This document shows, piece after piece, positions 1 to 8,985 of a stretch of DNA of 64,000 nt. The position numbers and the translations under genes are program-made. Position 1 is the stretch's first letter; every line of letters begins with the position of its first letter. Origin of the DNA: Bacteroidota bacterium (lineage in GTDB: Bacteria > Bacteroidota > Bacteroidia > Chitinophagales > Chitinophagaceae); assembly GCA_016711825.1 (NCBI GenBank), contig JADJSG010000009.1, positions 1 to 64,000 of the forward strand, read 5' to 3'. A model generated the notes under the pieces. That model had not been told where the DNA came from. It made no database searches and saw only the letters and a list, made by a program, of their open reading frames with translations.

Positions 1-321
1 TGGCTTGGCCTGCATTTTTTCTAACACACAATAACTATATTTTTTAGAAGCCTTTGTAACAATCAGTATGTCCTTAAAGTTATTTATTGTATTTCTTCCT
101 TAACTGTTATCACCAGTTTTCCTTTAAATGTTCGCATTTTTATAAGTGCTGGTATTGTTCAGATATTTGTTCTAGCTATTGAGTGAGTCAGGTACAGTTT
201 TATTCAGAATTATTTTCTTAATTATTTTTTTTGCTTGATTTTTTATCTCAACCTATAACCTATTGTTCAACACTATACTTGGAAAAGATCAATAGGGTAG
301 AATGCCTGTAAATTGTTAGTG
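1..321. repeat. beta gene-less cassette, copy 1 (cut by window start)
   Basis: This non-coding stretch matches 16,230-16,552 almost base for base and 24,345-24,647 more distantly. It ends at the attC-like site beginning at 322. No credible ORF is present on either strand. It is AT-rich and contains the short palindrome ACTGTTATCACCAGT near 103-117. It appears to be the right-hand part of a beta cassette whose left part lies outside the window. Confidence 0.75.
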
Positions 322-450
322 CTAACGTTTTGCAGCTATAAGAAGTTGGCGATTTCGAAGCAAAAAACTGTCAACTTGCACGAAAGTTTGATTGAAAAAC
401 TGAACTTCATTTAACCACTGAACCGCCAATTTCTTATAGGTGCTGTTACC
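322..450 (-). other. attC-like site 1
   Basis: TAAC at 323-326 and GTTA at 445-448 bracket an imperfect inverted repeat: left arm 331-351 (gcagctataagaagttggcg) pairs with right arm 424-445. The TAAC-to-GTTA span is about 125 bp, as at the other sites in the array. It lies downstream of the 12-kb operon in that operon's reading direction and marks the cassette end. The short ORF running through it is an artefact of the repeat. Confidence 0.65.
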
Positions 451-681
451 TGCTGGCCTTCTGTCCACCGTGTCGCTGTATGCCTTGTCAATATTGAGTT
501 TTCTTGTCATTATCTCCTGTTTTTTGTCGAGCTGTATGTCGGTGTATTTTTATTTTTTTGAAGCGTTGGGGATTTTTTTAAAAACAATTTTTTTTCTGGG
601 TTGGCAAAGCAAGCTCTTTTGCAATTTTTGGTCTGTGCGTTGGCTTGTGTGAATTGCAAATGTGCTTGCTTTTTGAGGGCT

Positions 682-1456
682 TCAATACTTATTAGGTGCA
701 ATGTAATAGTCTTTTTTACAATTATTGCATTTTAGTTTTTCCTTAGTCCAACTATTAGGAAGTATAGTTGATGAAATCCCCCATATTATTGGACCACCAA
801 TAATTCCTAATAATGCAAACCAACCAAGGAATTGCCATAAAAAGATGACAGAACCAACAGCAGAAGCCAAATACATAATATTAGTAAAACCGTTGTCTTC
901 CTGTTCTTTAACAGGAAAACTACAACTTGGGCATCTGTAAGGAGTAATATTATTATTAATTAATTCATTTTTCGCATCTTCAATTTTTTTTAATTTTTCT
1001 TCTTCTTTTTTCTTTTGCTCTTTATTGTATAGTAAATTATTAAAACGTTTTATGTCAGCATTATAAGTATCAAGTTCCGACAATTTCTTTATGTTTTTAC
1101 CAGCAGCATCTAATTGATTCCTATCAAGATTGTTGTTAATTGCAATAATAAGTTTATTTACCTTCTCTTTCTTTTCATCTGCTTGGTTTTGAATAGAAAT
1201 TTGAGGATCGGATATATTCTTAAAAGTTGTCTTAGCTTTACTATAACCTGGAAATGACTTTTTTTGTTATTAAAATCTATTTTAATAAGGCTGTCATTTT
1301 GAAAGAACTGTTTTCAATTACGACTCTAATAATGGTAAAGATAGAACTTGCTGATGATTTGAAGTGTTTTCAAAACAAGACTTAAAAATGGCATAGGTTA
1401 AAGCATTGTTTTTGTCTAAAAGATATTGAGGAATTGCTTTTCTTGTATTAACATCA
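682..1456 (-). pseudogene. Coiled-coil, zinc-ribbon, two-TM membrane protein, frameshifted
   Basis: Last gene of the 12-kb operon. The intact C-terminal part (682-1083) has a lysine/glutamate-rich coiled coil, then CPSC, two hydrophobic segments, and CNNC, so a split zinc ribbon flanks a membrane hairpin. The coding signal continues upstream to about 1456 in shifting frames: LSELDTY is preceded in frame by KNIKK and further residues up to a poly-A near 1261, and other frames read on to VNTRKAIPQY at about 1450. At least three single-base shifts are needed to join them into one product of roughly 255 residues. No ATG could be fixed. It follows the kinase gene with almost no gap, so it was probably co-transcribed. 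Its function is unknown; I infer a membrane component of the same apparatus. Confidence 0.55.
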
Positions 1457-2158
1457 AAAAATTAGGTTGCAATTTTTATCTAAATAATACTTGAACTGAG
1501 AAACCAAAACAAATAACTCCAAGAAATTAATGGTATCACCTCTCAAGTTTTGCCTTATATATGTAAATGGATATTTAAAAGTTTCTTTATAAAAGTAATT
1601 GAAAACAGCAATTTTATAATTTTTATTTACGCTACTAAGGATAGGTGTGTCTTCGCAAGGCATTATTGATAAAGGAACAACACTGTCTAAGTCAATAAGA
1701 TAGTATTCACCATTGTTAGCAATAAAAATATTTTTTTCCACAAAATCTGAAAACCAAAATCCATTTTTTGAAATACTTTCTAATGCTGAATATATATTTT
1801 TTGAAAACTTTAAAGGATTGAAATTAAAAATATGATTATGAATTATTTCTTCAAGTGTTAAACCTTCTAATGCTTCTTGAAACAGATAACTAACAGACTT
1901 ATTGTTTTCTGTTGTTGATACAAAATCATAAATAATAGGAAGATTGGAAAGTTTCTTATTTTTAGTCTTCATTATATAATGATAACCTGGAATTGCAGTT
2001 TTGTCCTTTTCAAACCTTTTAACAAAAACTTTGATACCATTAATACTCAAAATTTTAAAAGCATCTATATTTTGCTTTTGCCAACCGTTACTTGAAGGAC
2101 TATGAGCATTATAGCCTGAATCAAAATCAGTGATTTTACCGTTAATGTTTACTTTCAT
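1454..2158 (-). CDS. Divergent protein kinase-like protein
   Basis: A 234-residue protein with the outline of a small eukaryote-like kinase. A VFVKRFEK segment fits the strand carrying the ATP-binding lysine. FSDFVEKNIF fits the catalytic loop (Asp then Asn four residues on, with HRD replaced by FSD). IDLDS sits where DFG is expected. Glycine-loop conservation is poor, so it may be weakly active or a pseudokinase. It starts 6 nt after the PP2C stop at 2165, so the two are surely co-expressed. A kinase and a PP2C phosphatase side by side, with vWA proteins, recalls the TerY-P type triad and the EssB pseudokinase of type VII systems; that link is inference. The ORF itself is intact. Confidence 0.6.
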   Translation of the reverse strand: MKVNINGKITDFDSGYNAHSPSSNGWQKQNIDAFKILSINGIKVFVKRFEKDKTAIPGYHYIMKTKNKKLSNLPIIYDFVSTTENNKSVSYLFQEALEGLTLEEIIHNHIFNFNPLKFSKNIYSALESISKNGFWFSDFVEKNIFIANNGEYYLIDLDSVVPLSIMPCEDTPILSSVNKNYKIAVFNYFYKETFKYPFTYIRQNLRGDTINFLELFVLVSQFKYYLDKNCNLIF

Positions 2159-2164
2159 TGATTT

Positions 2165-2869
2165 CTATTTTATAGTTCTTTCAAGCACCAACAATGTTTT
2201 ATCGTCATAGGTAAGTTGATTAACCAAAGATATTTTGCTTAACGATAAAGCAGGATTAACTATCAACGATTTTTCAGAAGATCCGATACCATCAGAAAAT
2301 GCAACGACAAGGTCAATATTTTCCTTTTTATATACTACAAGTTTTACATCAAACGAGTTAGTTTTCAAAACAAAAGAGTTTTCATTCATTAAGATTGATA
2401 CAAATAATCGACTTGGATTATCATTTTTGTCTTTCTGGTTTGCAATCAATTTATTGCCATCGTTATAAAAAGATAATACTTCTGAATCGCCTAAATAAAA
2501 ATATTGTAATGTACCCTGCTTTGATAAAAAGCCAATTAATACCGTTGTAGAGCAAAAGGGAGTATTGTTAGATTTTATATTAGATGCTATCTTTTGCAAA
2601 ATATCATTTGATGAGCTTTTAAGCTTTTCCATTAAATCTCTCTTACTAGATTCAACAGAATTGAGTAGTAATTCTTTTAGATTAATGTTTTCATTAGATT
2701 TTAAAATTAACTCTTCTCTAATATTTTTATTCATCAGTTGAGCAAGAATTCTACTAGAAAAAATATGTTCTTTCTCATTAACAATGCTTGGTGAATCACT
2801 AGTTCCGTCTAATATCCAAAAAAAAGTTCCATATTGTGTATTTAAAATACCAGTAGCATCTTCACCCAA
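2165..2869 (-). CDS. PP2C-like serine/threonine phosphatase
   Basis: A 234-residue PP2C-family protein. Metal-binding and structural motifs appear in order: GEDA, ILDGTSDS (the DG motif), YLGDSEVL (the GD motif), VAFSDGIGS (the second DG) and DDKTLLVLE (the terminal Asp pair). It would dephosphorylate Ser/Thr residues, probably reversing the neighbouring kinase. The annotated start is a TTG. The frame stays open further upstream through SPGPRKDKDND, which looks like the true N-terminal region. A natural ATG at 2937-2939 is one base out of frame, separated by a T4 run, so the start has probably been frameshifted. It lies between the TPR/TM protein and the kinase in the operon. Confidence 0.75.
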   Translation of the reverse strand: MGEDATGILNTQYGTFFWILDGTSDSPSIVNEKEHIFSSRILAQLMNKNIREELILKSNENINLKELLLNSVESSKRDLMEKLKSSSNDILQKIASNIKSNNTPFCSTTVLIGFLSKQGTLQYFYLGDSEVLSFYNDGNKLIANQKDKNDNPSRLFVSILMNENSFVLKTNSFDVKLVVYKKENIDLVVAFSDGIGSSEKSLIVNPALSLSKISLVNQLTYDDKTLLVLERTIK

Positions 2870-2925
2870 TTCCGTATCATTATCTTTGTCTTTACGAGGT
2901 CCGGGAGAAACTAAAATATTTGAAT

Positions 2926-4019
2926 TTATAAAACACCATCTGGAATTTCGAAATGTGGAACATCAAGGGTAACAGTAGCATTTGAAGAGTTAGACTTATT
3001 CTTTAACTCATCTTTAACTTTGTTTAGTTCTAAAACTGTTTCCTTGTATTTTTCAGCTAATTGAGATACTGGCATTGATGCCTCACTTTCAATTTTATCG
3101 AGAACAGTTTTATTTTTTAAATGTTCCGACTCAATATGATTTGCCTGTTTTGCAATACTATTTAACTCATAATTAAAGTCCTGAAAGATATCTTCAATAC
3201 TTTGTATTGGCATATCATCTGTAGTTTTAACTTCATTGTACTTTAAAACAATTTCTTCTTCCTTACCTAGTGATTTTAATAAGGAATTAAAAGAAACAAT
3301 TGTATTTCTAAAGTTGCTGATGTTCTCGGATAACGAGATTTTCGCCTCGGAATATTTAGATTTGTATTTGTCCATTCGTTTGTAAATTATTAAAACAAGA
3401 AAAAAGAAGTACAGCCAATATAACAGCAGCAAAAATAAATACTTGTATAAATTAATTTGTTTGTTGCCACGCTCACTATTAACCTTATCTGAAGAAATTT
3501 GGCTTTTACAAAATGACAGACCGTTTTTAGCATTAGGGTTGTCTTTTAGTAGCTCATTCTTATAAACTAAAATAGCACTATCAAATTTCTTTTCGTTTTG
3601 ATAATTAAGTGCAATATTTAATAGAGAATCAATTTTAGCTTGCTTTATTTTGCCTAATTCTTCATTTTTTAAAATCGAATCAATTTCTGTAATTTTTGAA
3701 TTGACAACATTACTATTTGGTTTAATTTTCAGAGCTTCTTGATATTTATTTTTAGCTTCTCCTAATTTTCTTTGAGCAAATAAACTGTCAGCTTCAGCAA
3801 TTAAAGCATTAAATCGAACATCTAAAGCTTGCTTTTCTTGATTAGCTCGGGAAATATTACCTTGATTAGCTCCAAGGTCTGAACCTATTTTTTTTCTACA
3901 GATGTATTCTCTACACCGTTTTGACCTTCACTTGATGTACTATTTTGTAAGGAGTCTTTTTTTTGAGCAACACACAAAAGTGAAAAAAGTGAAAAAAATA
4001 TAAGAAAGTGAATTTTCAT
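2926..4019 (-). pseudogene. Signal peptide, TPR, TM, coiled-coil protein, one frameshift
   Basis: The start at 4019 gives a clear signal peptide ending LLCVAQ. The frame stops after about 40 residues at a run of eight T on the plus strand (3888-3895). One base shift restores a long frame that reads KIGSDLGANQ, then a TPR-like helical region with AEADSLFAQRKLGEAKNKY and an EALKIKPNS turn, then a strongly hydrophobic TM segment (YLFLLLLYWLYFFFLVL), then a cytoplasmic coiled coil ending EIPDGVL. The joined product is about 360 residues. The topology, exported TPR domain plus TM plus cytosolic coiled coil, suits a membrane scaffold for the operon. It could be a sequencing indel rather than real decay. 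Confidence 0.6.
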
Positions 4020-4026
4020 AGGATAG

Positions 4027-4986
4027 TTATTTTTTCTGGTCAGTAATGAAATTATCGAGGCATTTTTCGCAGAATCCAGGACCACTTCCCATTCTAAACA
4101 AATGTCTCATTCTCATAGATTGAGAAGCTTCACTAAAGTGAAAAAATTGGGGTGAATTGTGGATATGACAATTACCCATAATTGACTTTAGCTGAGAGTA
4201 ACCTACATTACTGTTTTCTCCGTGAAAAGCACCCATAAGAACATTAACGAAATGCCCATTATATTGAAAATCTGCAAAAGGATTTCTTTCAATTTTTTCA
4301 TTTCCTTTTCCTGTATATTGCTCACCATCAGTAAAAATCAAACAACGAACATTAGGAATAGTTATGTCATCACCCGTAGTAGGGTTGAAAACGGAATTTG
4401 TCATAGGTTCTACCTCACCTATAACATCCATTTCTCCATTTATAAATTTTTGAGAATGGAAATATGCTGTTTCGAGTGCGAGATTTATATCTGTGGCTCC
4501 ATTTAAACTTTCCATTTCCTTGTATAAAGATGATTCTAAATTTTTTACATCTCCATATTTGTCAAAGACCTCTTTAACATTCATAAAATTAATGAAAGGC
4601 TTGAGCCTGTGGTCAAATAACATTACAAAAAGATAAGCATCTTCTTTTTTGTTTAGACTTTCCATTTCAAAAATAGCACTTGCAACTTGACCTGAAACAA
4701 GCTTGGCTCTTTTCATAGGTACATTTGGAAAAGCATCTTCCATAAACATTGAACCAGAAGAGTCAATTAAAAGATATATAGGCCTATTCCTTTTTTGATT
4801 GAATTCTCATTATTTGTTGAACCACCACTTGGCTTTACAGGTTTAGAACTTCCACTAGTTGAAGTGCCTGACTCCATTTCCATAAGAACTCCTGTGTAAG
4901 AAGGGCATTTAGAACAAAATAAATCAGCTGTTGGCTGATTAAAAAACGTGACTTTCGTCTGTCGAACAAATCCATTGTTTACTCAT
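4027..4986 (-). pseudogene. Zinc-ribbon/vWA domain protein, two frameshifts
   Basis: From 4986 the protein begins MSKQWICSTDESHVF, which matches the N-terminus of the next operon protein (start 6269), and continues CSKC in a second frame, giving a small Cys/His zinc ribbon. Shifts at A6 (4941-4946) and T6 (4791-4796) then lead into the vWA domain. The MIDAS motif DSSGS lies just upstream of the intact ORF (4027-4749), and the vWA fold continues through LNGATDINLALETA and CLIFTDGEQYTG. The C-terminus has FCEKCL. The joined length is about 319 residues. vWA domains bind ligands through a metal ion and often assemble complexes with AAA/FtsK ATPases or kinases. It is a paralogue of the vWA gene at 6272-6897. 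Confidence 0.65.
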
Positions 4987-5004
4987 ATTTGTTTATTTTA
5001 ATTG

Positions 5005-6269
5005 TTAAAAATTTTTTTCATAATACTGCTTAGCTAACCTAAAATCTACACCAGTTCCTGAACCTGTTTTATAATTATATGCTAAATTCTCAATGGCTGT
5101 AATATTGTCATTATCATAATCAACGGCTTTTTTTGTGTAATTAAATGATAATTCTTTGTCCATAGGTACAATTTCCCCAACAAAGTATAGATAACCAAGT
5201 TTGGAAAGAGCACTAGAGTAGTTTTGGTTTGCTGCTTGTTTTATTAATTCTAAACCTTTTAAAATATTTTTTTCAACACCTTTTCCTTCAAGATACATAT
5301 TGCCAAGCCTTAAAAGGGAAGTTGGGTGACCCTTGTCAGCAGATTTTTTATACCACTTAAATGCTTCATCGATGTTCATTTCCACACCTTGTCCATATTC
5401 ATACATCAATGCTAAATTTGATTGAATAAAAGTATAACCTAATTCAGCAGATTTTAAATAATACTCAAAAGCTATCTTTTCGTTTTTAGTTACGCCAGAA
5501 CCATTTGAATACATTGACCCTAAATTTCCCAAGGCTTCAGGGTCATTTGCTTCAGCAAGTTTTTTCATTGTTTCAATAGCTTCTAAGTACAATCTATCAG
5601 CTTTATCTAAATCTTTTTCGACACCCTTACCAGTTTGATATGCATAAGCAATTCTCCAATAAGCCATTTTAAAACCTTTATTAATGGCTTGATTAGAATA
5701 CTCCCAACCTACATTGTAATCTTTGATTGTTCCTAAACCGTTATATGTAAGTTCACCCAAATAATAGTCTGCATCACCACTGCCTAAAGTACTTGCTATT
5801 TTAAATTTATCAAACGCTTCACTATACTGAGCATCATAAAATAATTTCATAGCAGATATAAGTTCTTCAAGCATTTCAACCCTTGTAGAAATAGAATCTG
5901 TTCGCTTATAATCTAATGCTTTGAGATAATATTGTTTAGCATCCTTGTATTTAGTTAATTCATAAGCTTCTTTTCCTAGTTCAGTAAATTCATTATACTT
6001 TTTTCATTATGTTTTGAATATATAAAGAATGAAATAATAGATAATGAAATGATTAATCCTATAGCGGATAGAATTTTTCTATTATTTTTCGGATTTACAT
6101 TTTTTGAAGTAGAAGTATCATTTATTGCACCATTACCTAAATTCTCATTATGGGATTCTTTGGTCATTAAAATACCACCGTAATTCCTGCAATGAGGACA
6201 AAACAAATCTGATGTAGGCTCATTAAAAATGTGACTTTCGTCTGTCGAACAAATCCATTTTTTATTCAT
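5005..6269 (-). pseudogene. Zinc-ribbon, TM, Sel1-repeat protein, one frameshift
   Basis: The first ORF (5976-6269) begins MNKKWICSTDESHIF, continues CPHC (zinc ribbon), a polar linker and one TM helix near residues 67-84. After a shift at a T6 run (5999-6004), the frame reads KYNEFTELGKEAYEL and joins the second ORF (5005-5874). That ORF holds about six Sel1-like repeats, for example ALGNLGSMYSNGSGV, LALMYEYGQGVE and LRLGNMYLEGKGVEK. The joined product is about 420 residues. Sel1 repeats are protein-interaction solenoids common in secretion and stress scaffolds. The shared N-terminal zinc ribbon with the vWA protein suggests both dock to the same partner. Spacing to its neighbours is very short. 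Confidence 0.65.
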
Positions 6270-6271
6270 AG

Positions 6272-6897
6272 TTAATAGTTAATTTGATTTAAACATTCTT
6301 TACAAAAATAATTAGGACTATTCAATTTTAATCTCATAAACCTAATCAATGAACGCATATAAGATGCTTGAGAAACTAAAATTGAATTCTTGTTATTATG
6401 CAAAAAGCAATTGCCTGAAATATCACTTAATTGATTAAAAAAATTATCACAATCATTGGCAAAATATACTGTCGTAAGAAAATTTTCGATTATAAAACTT
6501 TCACCATAATTATAACAGGTTATCGTCTTGAATATCTATAGACTTACCAGATAATAATATTATTCTTAGATTCGGAATAACTTTATCCTCTCCCGATAAC
6601 GGGTTAAATATTGGATAGTAAAAGACTTCATAGTTTCCAAGTTTCTCAATATTACATTTCAAAAAAGAATCCACGATTTGAAAAGTATAATCTAAAGTTT
6701 TGCCAATATTTCTTTTATCTCCCATTAATGACTCTCAAAAGGTCTTGTTCCAACTTGCGTTTTCATTTATCGATTTGTTTGTGATGGGTCTCTTTTCTGT
6801 ATAAATTTCCATTTCAAAAGAAATGCCTTTTGGCATTGGAAAACATCTTCTGTAAGTTTGTGGAAGAACAATCAACTAAAAATGCTTTATAATCCAT
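6272..6897 (-). pseudogene. Second vWA-like protein, multiply disrupted
   Basis: A degraded paralogue of the vWA gene at 4027-4986. From 6897 it reads MDYKAFLVDCSSTN, where DCSST stands at the MIDAS position. It then shifts frame and reads CFPMPKGISFEMEIYTEK, meets an in-frame TGA at 6735-6737, continues as the ORF at 6510-6725 (MGDKRNIGKTLDY, then NPLSGEDKVIPNLRII), and shifts again to NYGESFIIENF and a C-terminus with FCKECL. The NPxxGxDxxIPN and FCxxCL stretches match the first vWA protein. It has at least two frameshifts and one nonsense codon, so this copy looks truly inactive. It lies between the small helical gene and the Sel1-repeat gene. Confidence 0.6.
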
Positions 6898-6901
6898 AAA
6901 T

Positions 6902-7168
6902 TTAAATCTCTTTTAATTTTCTTGCTTCTTCAATATACATAATCAGTTTTTCACAGCTGAACAAGTAACTATCGGCATCTTCAACTGTGCTGTTAATGTG
7001 TTTTCTAAAAAACTCTTCTTTCTTTTTATCTGTCCATTTTGATTTTAGACCATAAAGAAAATCTTTGTAATCAGACATTTCCCTTTTCAAAAGTTTATGC
7101 TGTACTACAAAATCACTTTCATAATATGAAAGTCCAAAAAGCCCAAATAATAAATCGTGTTTTGGCAT
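6902..7168 (-). CDS. Small helical protein of unknown function
   Basis: An 88-residue ORF with ATG start and no disruptions, rich in charged and aromatic residues and probably all-helical. No family was recognised. It starts 5 nt after the stop of the preceding long coiled-coil gene and ends 5 nt before the vWA gene start, so it is co-transcribed within the operon. Its size and position would suit a chaperone or immunity-like partner of the longer protein upstream, but no motif supports that. Confidence 0.6.
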   Translation of the reverse strand: MPKHDLLFGLFGLSYYESDFVVQHKLLKREMSDYKDFLYGLKSKWTDKKKEEFFRKHINSTVEDADSYLFSCEKLIMYIEEARKLKEI

Positions 7169-7173
7169 ATTTT

Positions 7174-8039
7174 TTAATCTAATTCGTATTCTTGACTTGA
7201 TTTATATATTGCACCACCCTTGAAAAGACCACCTTTCAGATCTATTTCACTGTGTAAATCTTTAATTGCATATTGTTTGCCGTTTTTTTCATAGAGCTCA
7301 TAACCTGCTCTTTTACATAATTCTGTTTCATTATCACCAATTTCAAATTCCACAAATTTTGTATTTTTTTGTTGTGCCTCAAGTTCTGCATTGGCTAAAA
7401 TTTGGTCTGTCAGGTTTCCATTTTTCAATCTACCATAAGCAATTTTGTCTGTATAACTACTGTTGTTTTTATTTATAAATTCTGTGTAATCTTCAAAATT
7501 TTCCAATTGTTCACTTTCTGTTTTAAGCTTGAATCCTCCATAGTTACCATCATTATTAGTTTTTACTAATTCTGATGAAAATGTTAGATATCTTTTCATT
7601 AAACTTTCCATCATTGTTAATCCCTCAATTCCTTTTGGATAATGCAATATCGCTTTCGATAAATTTTCTTCTTTTTGTTTCACATTATGCTTGTATTGAT
7701 AATCAATATCTTTATATGCCTTATCAATTTTTTTTTTTGTTCAATATATTGAGATCTCTGAGCTTTTGCTGATTTTATTTGGTCATCTATATCCCAAATT
7801 GCTTCTTTATCTTCAGGCCAAGAGTAAGAGCTTCTTTCATTATACAACGCACTTATTTCGTTATCAACTTCATTAATTTTATTTTGCATTGTTATTTTTA
7901 ATCGAGTTAATTGATCCGTTGTTGTTTTCACAGCATTTCGCATATTCTCAATAAACTTTCCAAAAGCGTATTGAAAGCCATTCATCTGTTCAGCAAGTGC
8001 TAACAAGCGTTGTGGATTATCTATGCGAATGTTACTCAT
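7174..8039 (-). pseudogene. Long coiled-coil protein, possible secreted substrate, one frameshift
   Basis: The start MSNIRIDNPQ at 8039 overlaps the preceding stop as ATGA, a mark of translational coupling. The N-terminal 100 residues are helical and coiled (ALAEQMNGFQYAFGKF, then MQNKINEVDNEISALY), like an over-long WXG100/LXG helix pair. A T11 run (7728-7738) shifts the frame. The joined product, about 285 residues, continues KIDKAYKDIDYQYKH into a separate C-terminal domain (7174-7683) rich in Asn, Tyr and Glu that I cannot assign. A WXG-like N-terminus followed by an unrelated C-terminal domain is the layout of LXG-type secreted proteins, so it is a candidate substrate. That is inference from order and shape only. 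Confidence 0.5.
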
Positions 8040-8345
8040 ATTTCTACAGAATAATATGTTTTTATCAACTTGCTTAAATCTCTGCAATGATTTTCAAATT
8101 TTAAAACCACTTTTTCGAATTGCTTTATATTGTTCACATTGCCCATAAAAACATTATGTAAATTTTCAAAGTTGCCATCTTGAAACCCTTTATCATTAAG
8201 CTCCGTAATACTTTTTTTCCATAGCAATAAACGTTTTCGTAATCTCATTTCTGTATTTTTCTAATAGCTTAATATGATTTTCAAGCACTTGATAATCATT
8301 TTGAATTTCAGATGATTTACTTATATTTATTGTATTTGATTTCAT
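8036..8345 (-). pseudogene. WXG100-like small helical protein 3, one frameshift
   Basis: The start MKSNTINISK at 8345 runs about 45 residues, meets a T7 run (8212-8218) and must shift by one base to continue as SITELNDKGFQDGNFENL. The joined length is about 100 residues. The motif GFQDGNFExLxNV is shared with the gene at 8650-8970 and sits at the turn between two predicted helices, where WXG100 proteins carry WxG. The stop overlaps the next start (ATGA). Together these indicate a WXG100-like helical hairpin of the operon's FtsK system. Confidence 0.55.
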
Positions 8346-8348
8346 TTT

Positions 8349-8648
8349 CTATTTTCGCTTTAATTCTAAATGTTTTTTTATTTTGGGTATCCAGTGAGCC
8401 TCCATAAATTTTTTAGAATTTTCTAATTCTTCTCCTAATGGTTTAAGTAAATCAGTATATTTTTTAAACTCTGTTTTGTATTCAATGAGCTTTTCGTCCT
8501 GCCAACCTTTTTCTAGTTCTTTTACAGATGATTCAATTTTTTCAAAATAATTATCAATTGCTTTTTTGAACTTTATCAATTCATCGTTAAAAGTTACTAA
8601 ATCAGCTAAATTAACGTGAGCACCAGTTTTAGTTTTAATTTTCGCTAT
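8349..8648 (-). CDS. WXG100-like small helical protein 2, start codon ATA
   Basis: The frame encodes two long amphipathic helices around GWQDEKLIEYKTEF, the closest match in this operon to the WXG100 turn (W-x-D with an aromatic following). The frame is open upstream to 8648, reading A-K-I-K-T-K-T-G-A-H-V after an ATA codon exactly where an ATG is expected. With that start the protein is about 100 residues, the usual WXG100 size. The only conventional alternative is the TTG at 8579, which would delete most of helix 1. Either ATA is used inefficiently or the start has mutated. Neighbours on both sides are WXG100-like paralogues. Confidence 0.6.
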   Translation of the reverse strand: MAKIKTKTGAHVNLADLVTFNDELIKFKKAIDNYFEKIESSVKELEKGWQDEKLIEYKTEFKKYTDLLKPLGEELENSKKFMEAHWIPKIKKHLELKRK

Positions 8649-8649
8649 A

Positions 8650-8970
8650 TTATTGAATGTTTATTTTATTATCTTTTAATTTCTCGCCACCAACTAAATC
8701 TCTTATGTTTTTTTCAACTTCAGCCAAATAAGACGAAAAACTATTCATAACCTTATTTAGCTTATTAATATTCTCTTTATTGGTATTAATTACATTATAA
8801 AGTTGTTCAAAATTTCCGTCTTGAAAACCATTATTGTTTAACTCCTCAGTTCTTTTAAAAATATCCTCAGATGTTTTTTTAAGTTCTGATGCCAATAAAT
8901 CTGTCGCTTCCTTCATTTTTTTAACTGAATCGGGTTCTACAACCGCCCCTTTTTTCATATATCCGCTCAT
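8650..8970 (-). CDS. WXG100-like small helical protein 1
   Basis: An intact 106-residue protein starting MSGYMKKGAVVEP. It is predicted as a helix-turn-helix hairpin, with the turn at NNNGFQDGNFEQLYNV around residues 46-61. Size, helical hairpin, turn motif and position directly after an EssC-like ATPase all fit WXG100-family (EsxA-like) substrates or co-secreted factors. The canonical Trp-x-Gly is replaced by Phe-x-Asp-Gly, so profile searches may miss it. It starts 15 nt after the ATPase stop. It is the only fully intact member of the three. Confidence 0.6.
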   Translation of the reverse strand: MSGYMKKGAVVEPDSVKKMKEATDLLASELKKTSEDIFKRTEELNNNGFQDGNFEQLYNVINTNKENINKLNKVMNSFSSYLAEVEKNIRDLVGGEKLKDNKINIQ

Positions 8971-8985
8971 ATTATTTATTTTTGT

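Noticed and set aside
322..701. Small genes 322-510 and 510-701 on the minus strand
   Set aside because: They run through attC-like site 1 and its low-complexity flank; no protein-like composition or start context.
3888..3895. Programmed frameshift in the TPR/TM gene
   Set aside because: An isolated slippery run could do this, but unrelated shifts occur in nearly every neighbouring gene, so decay or read errors explain the set better.
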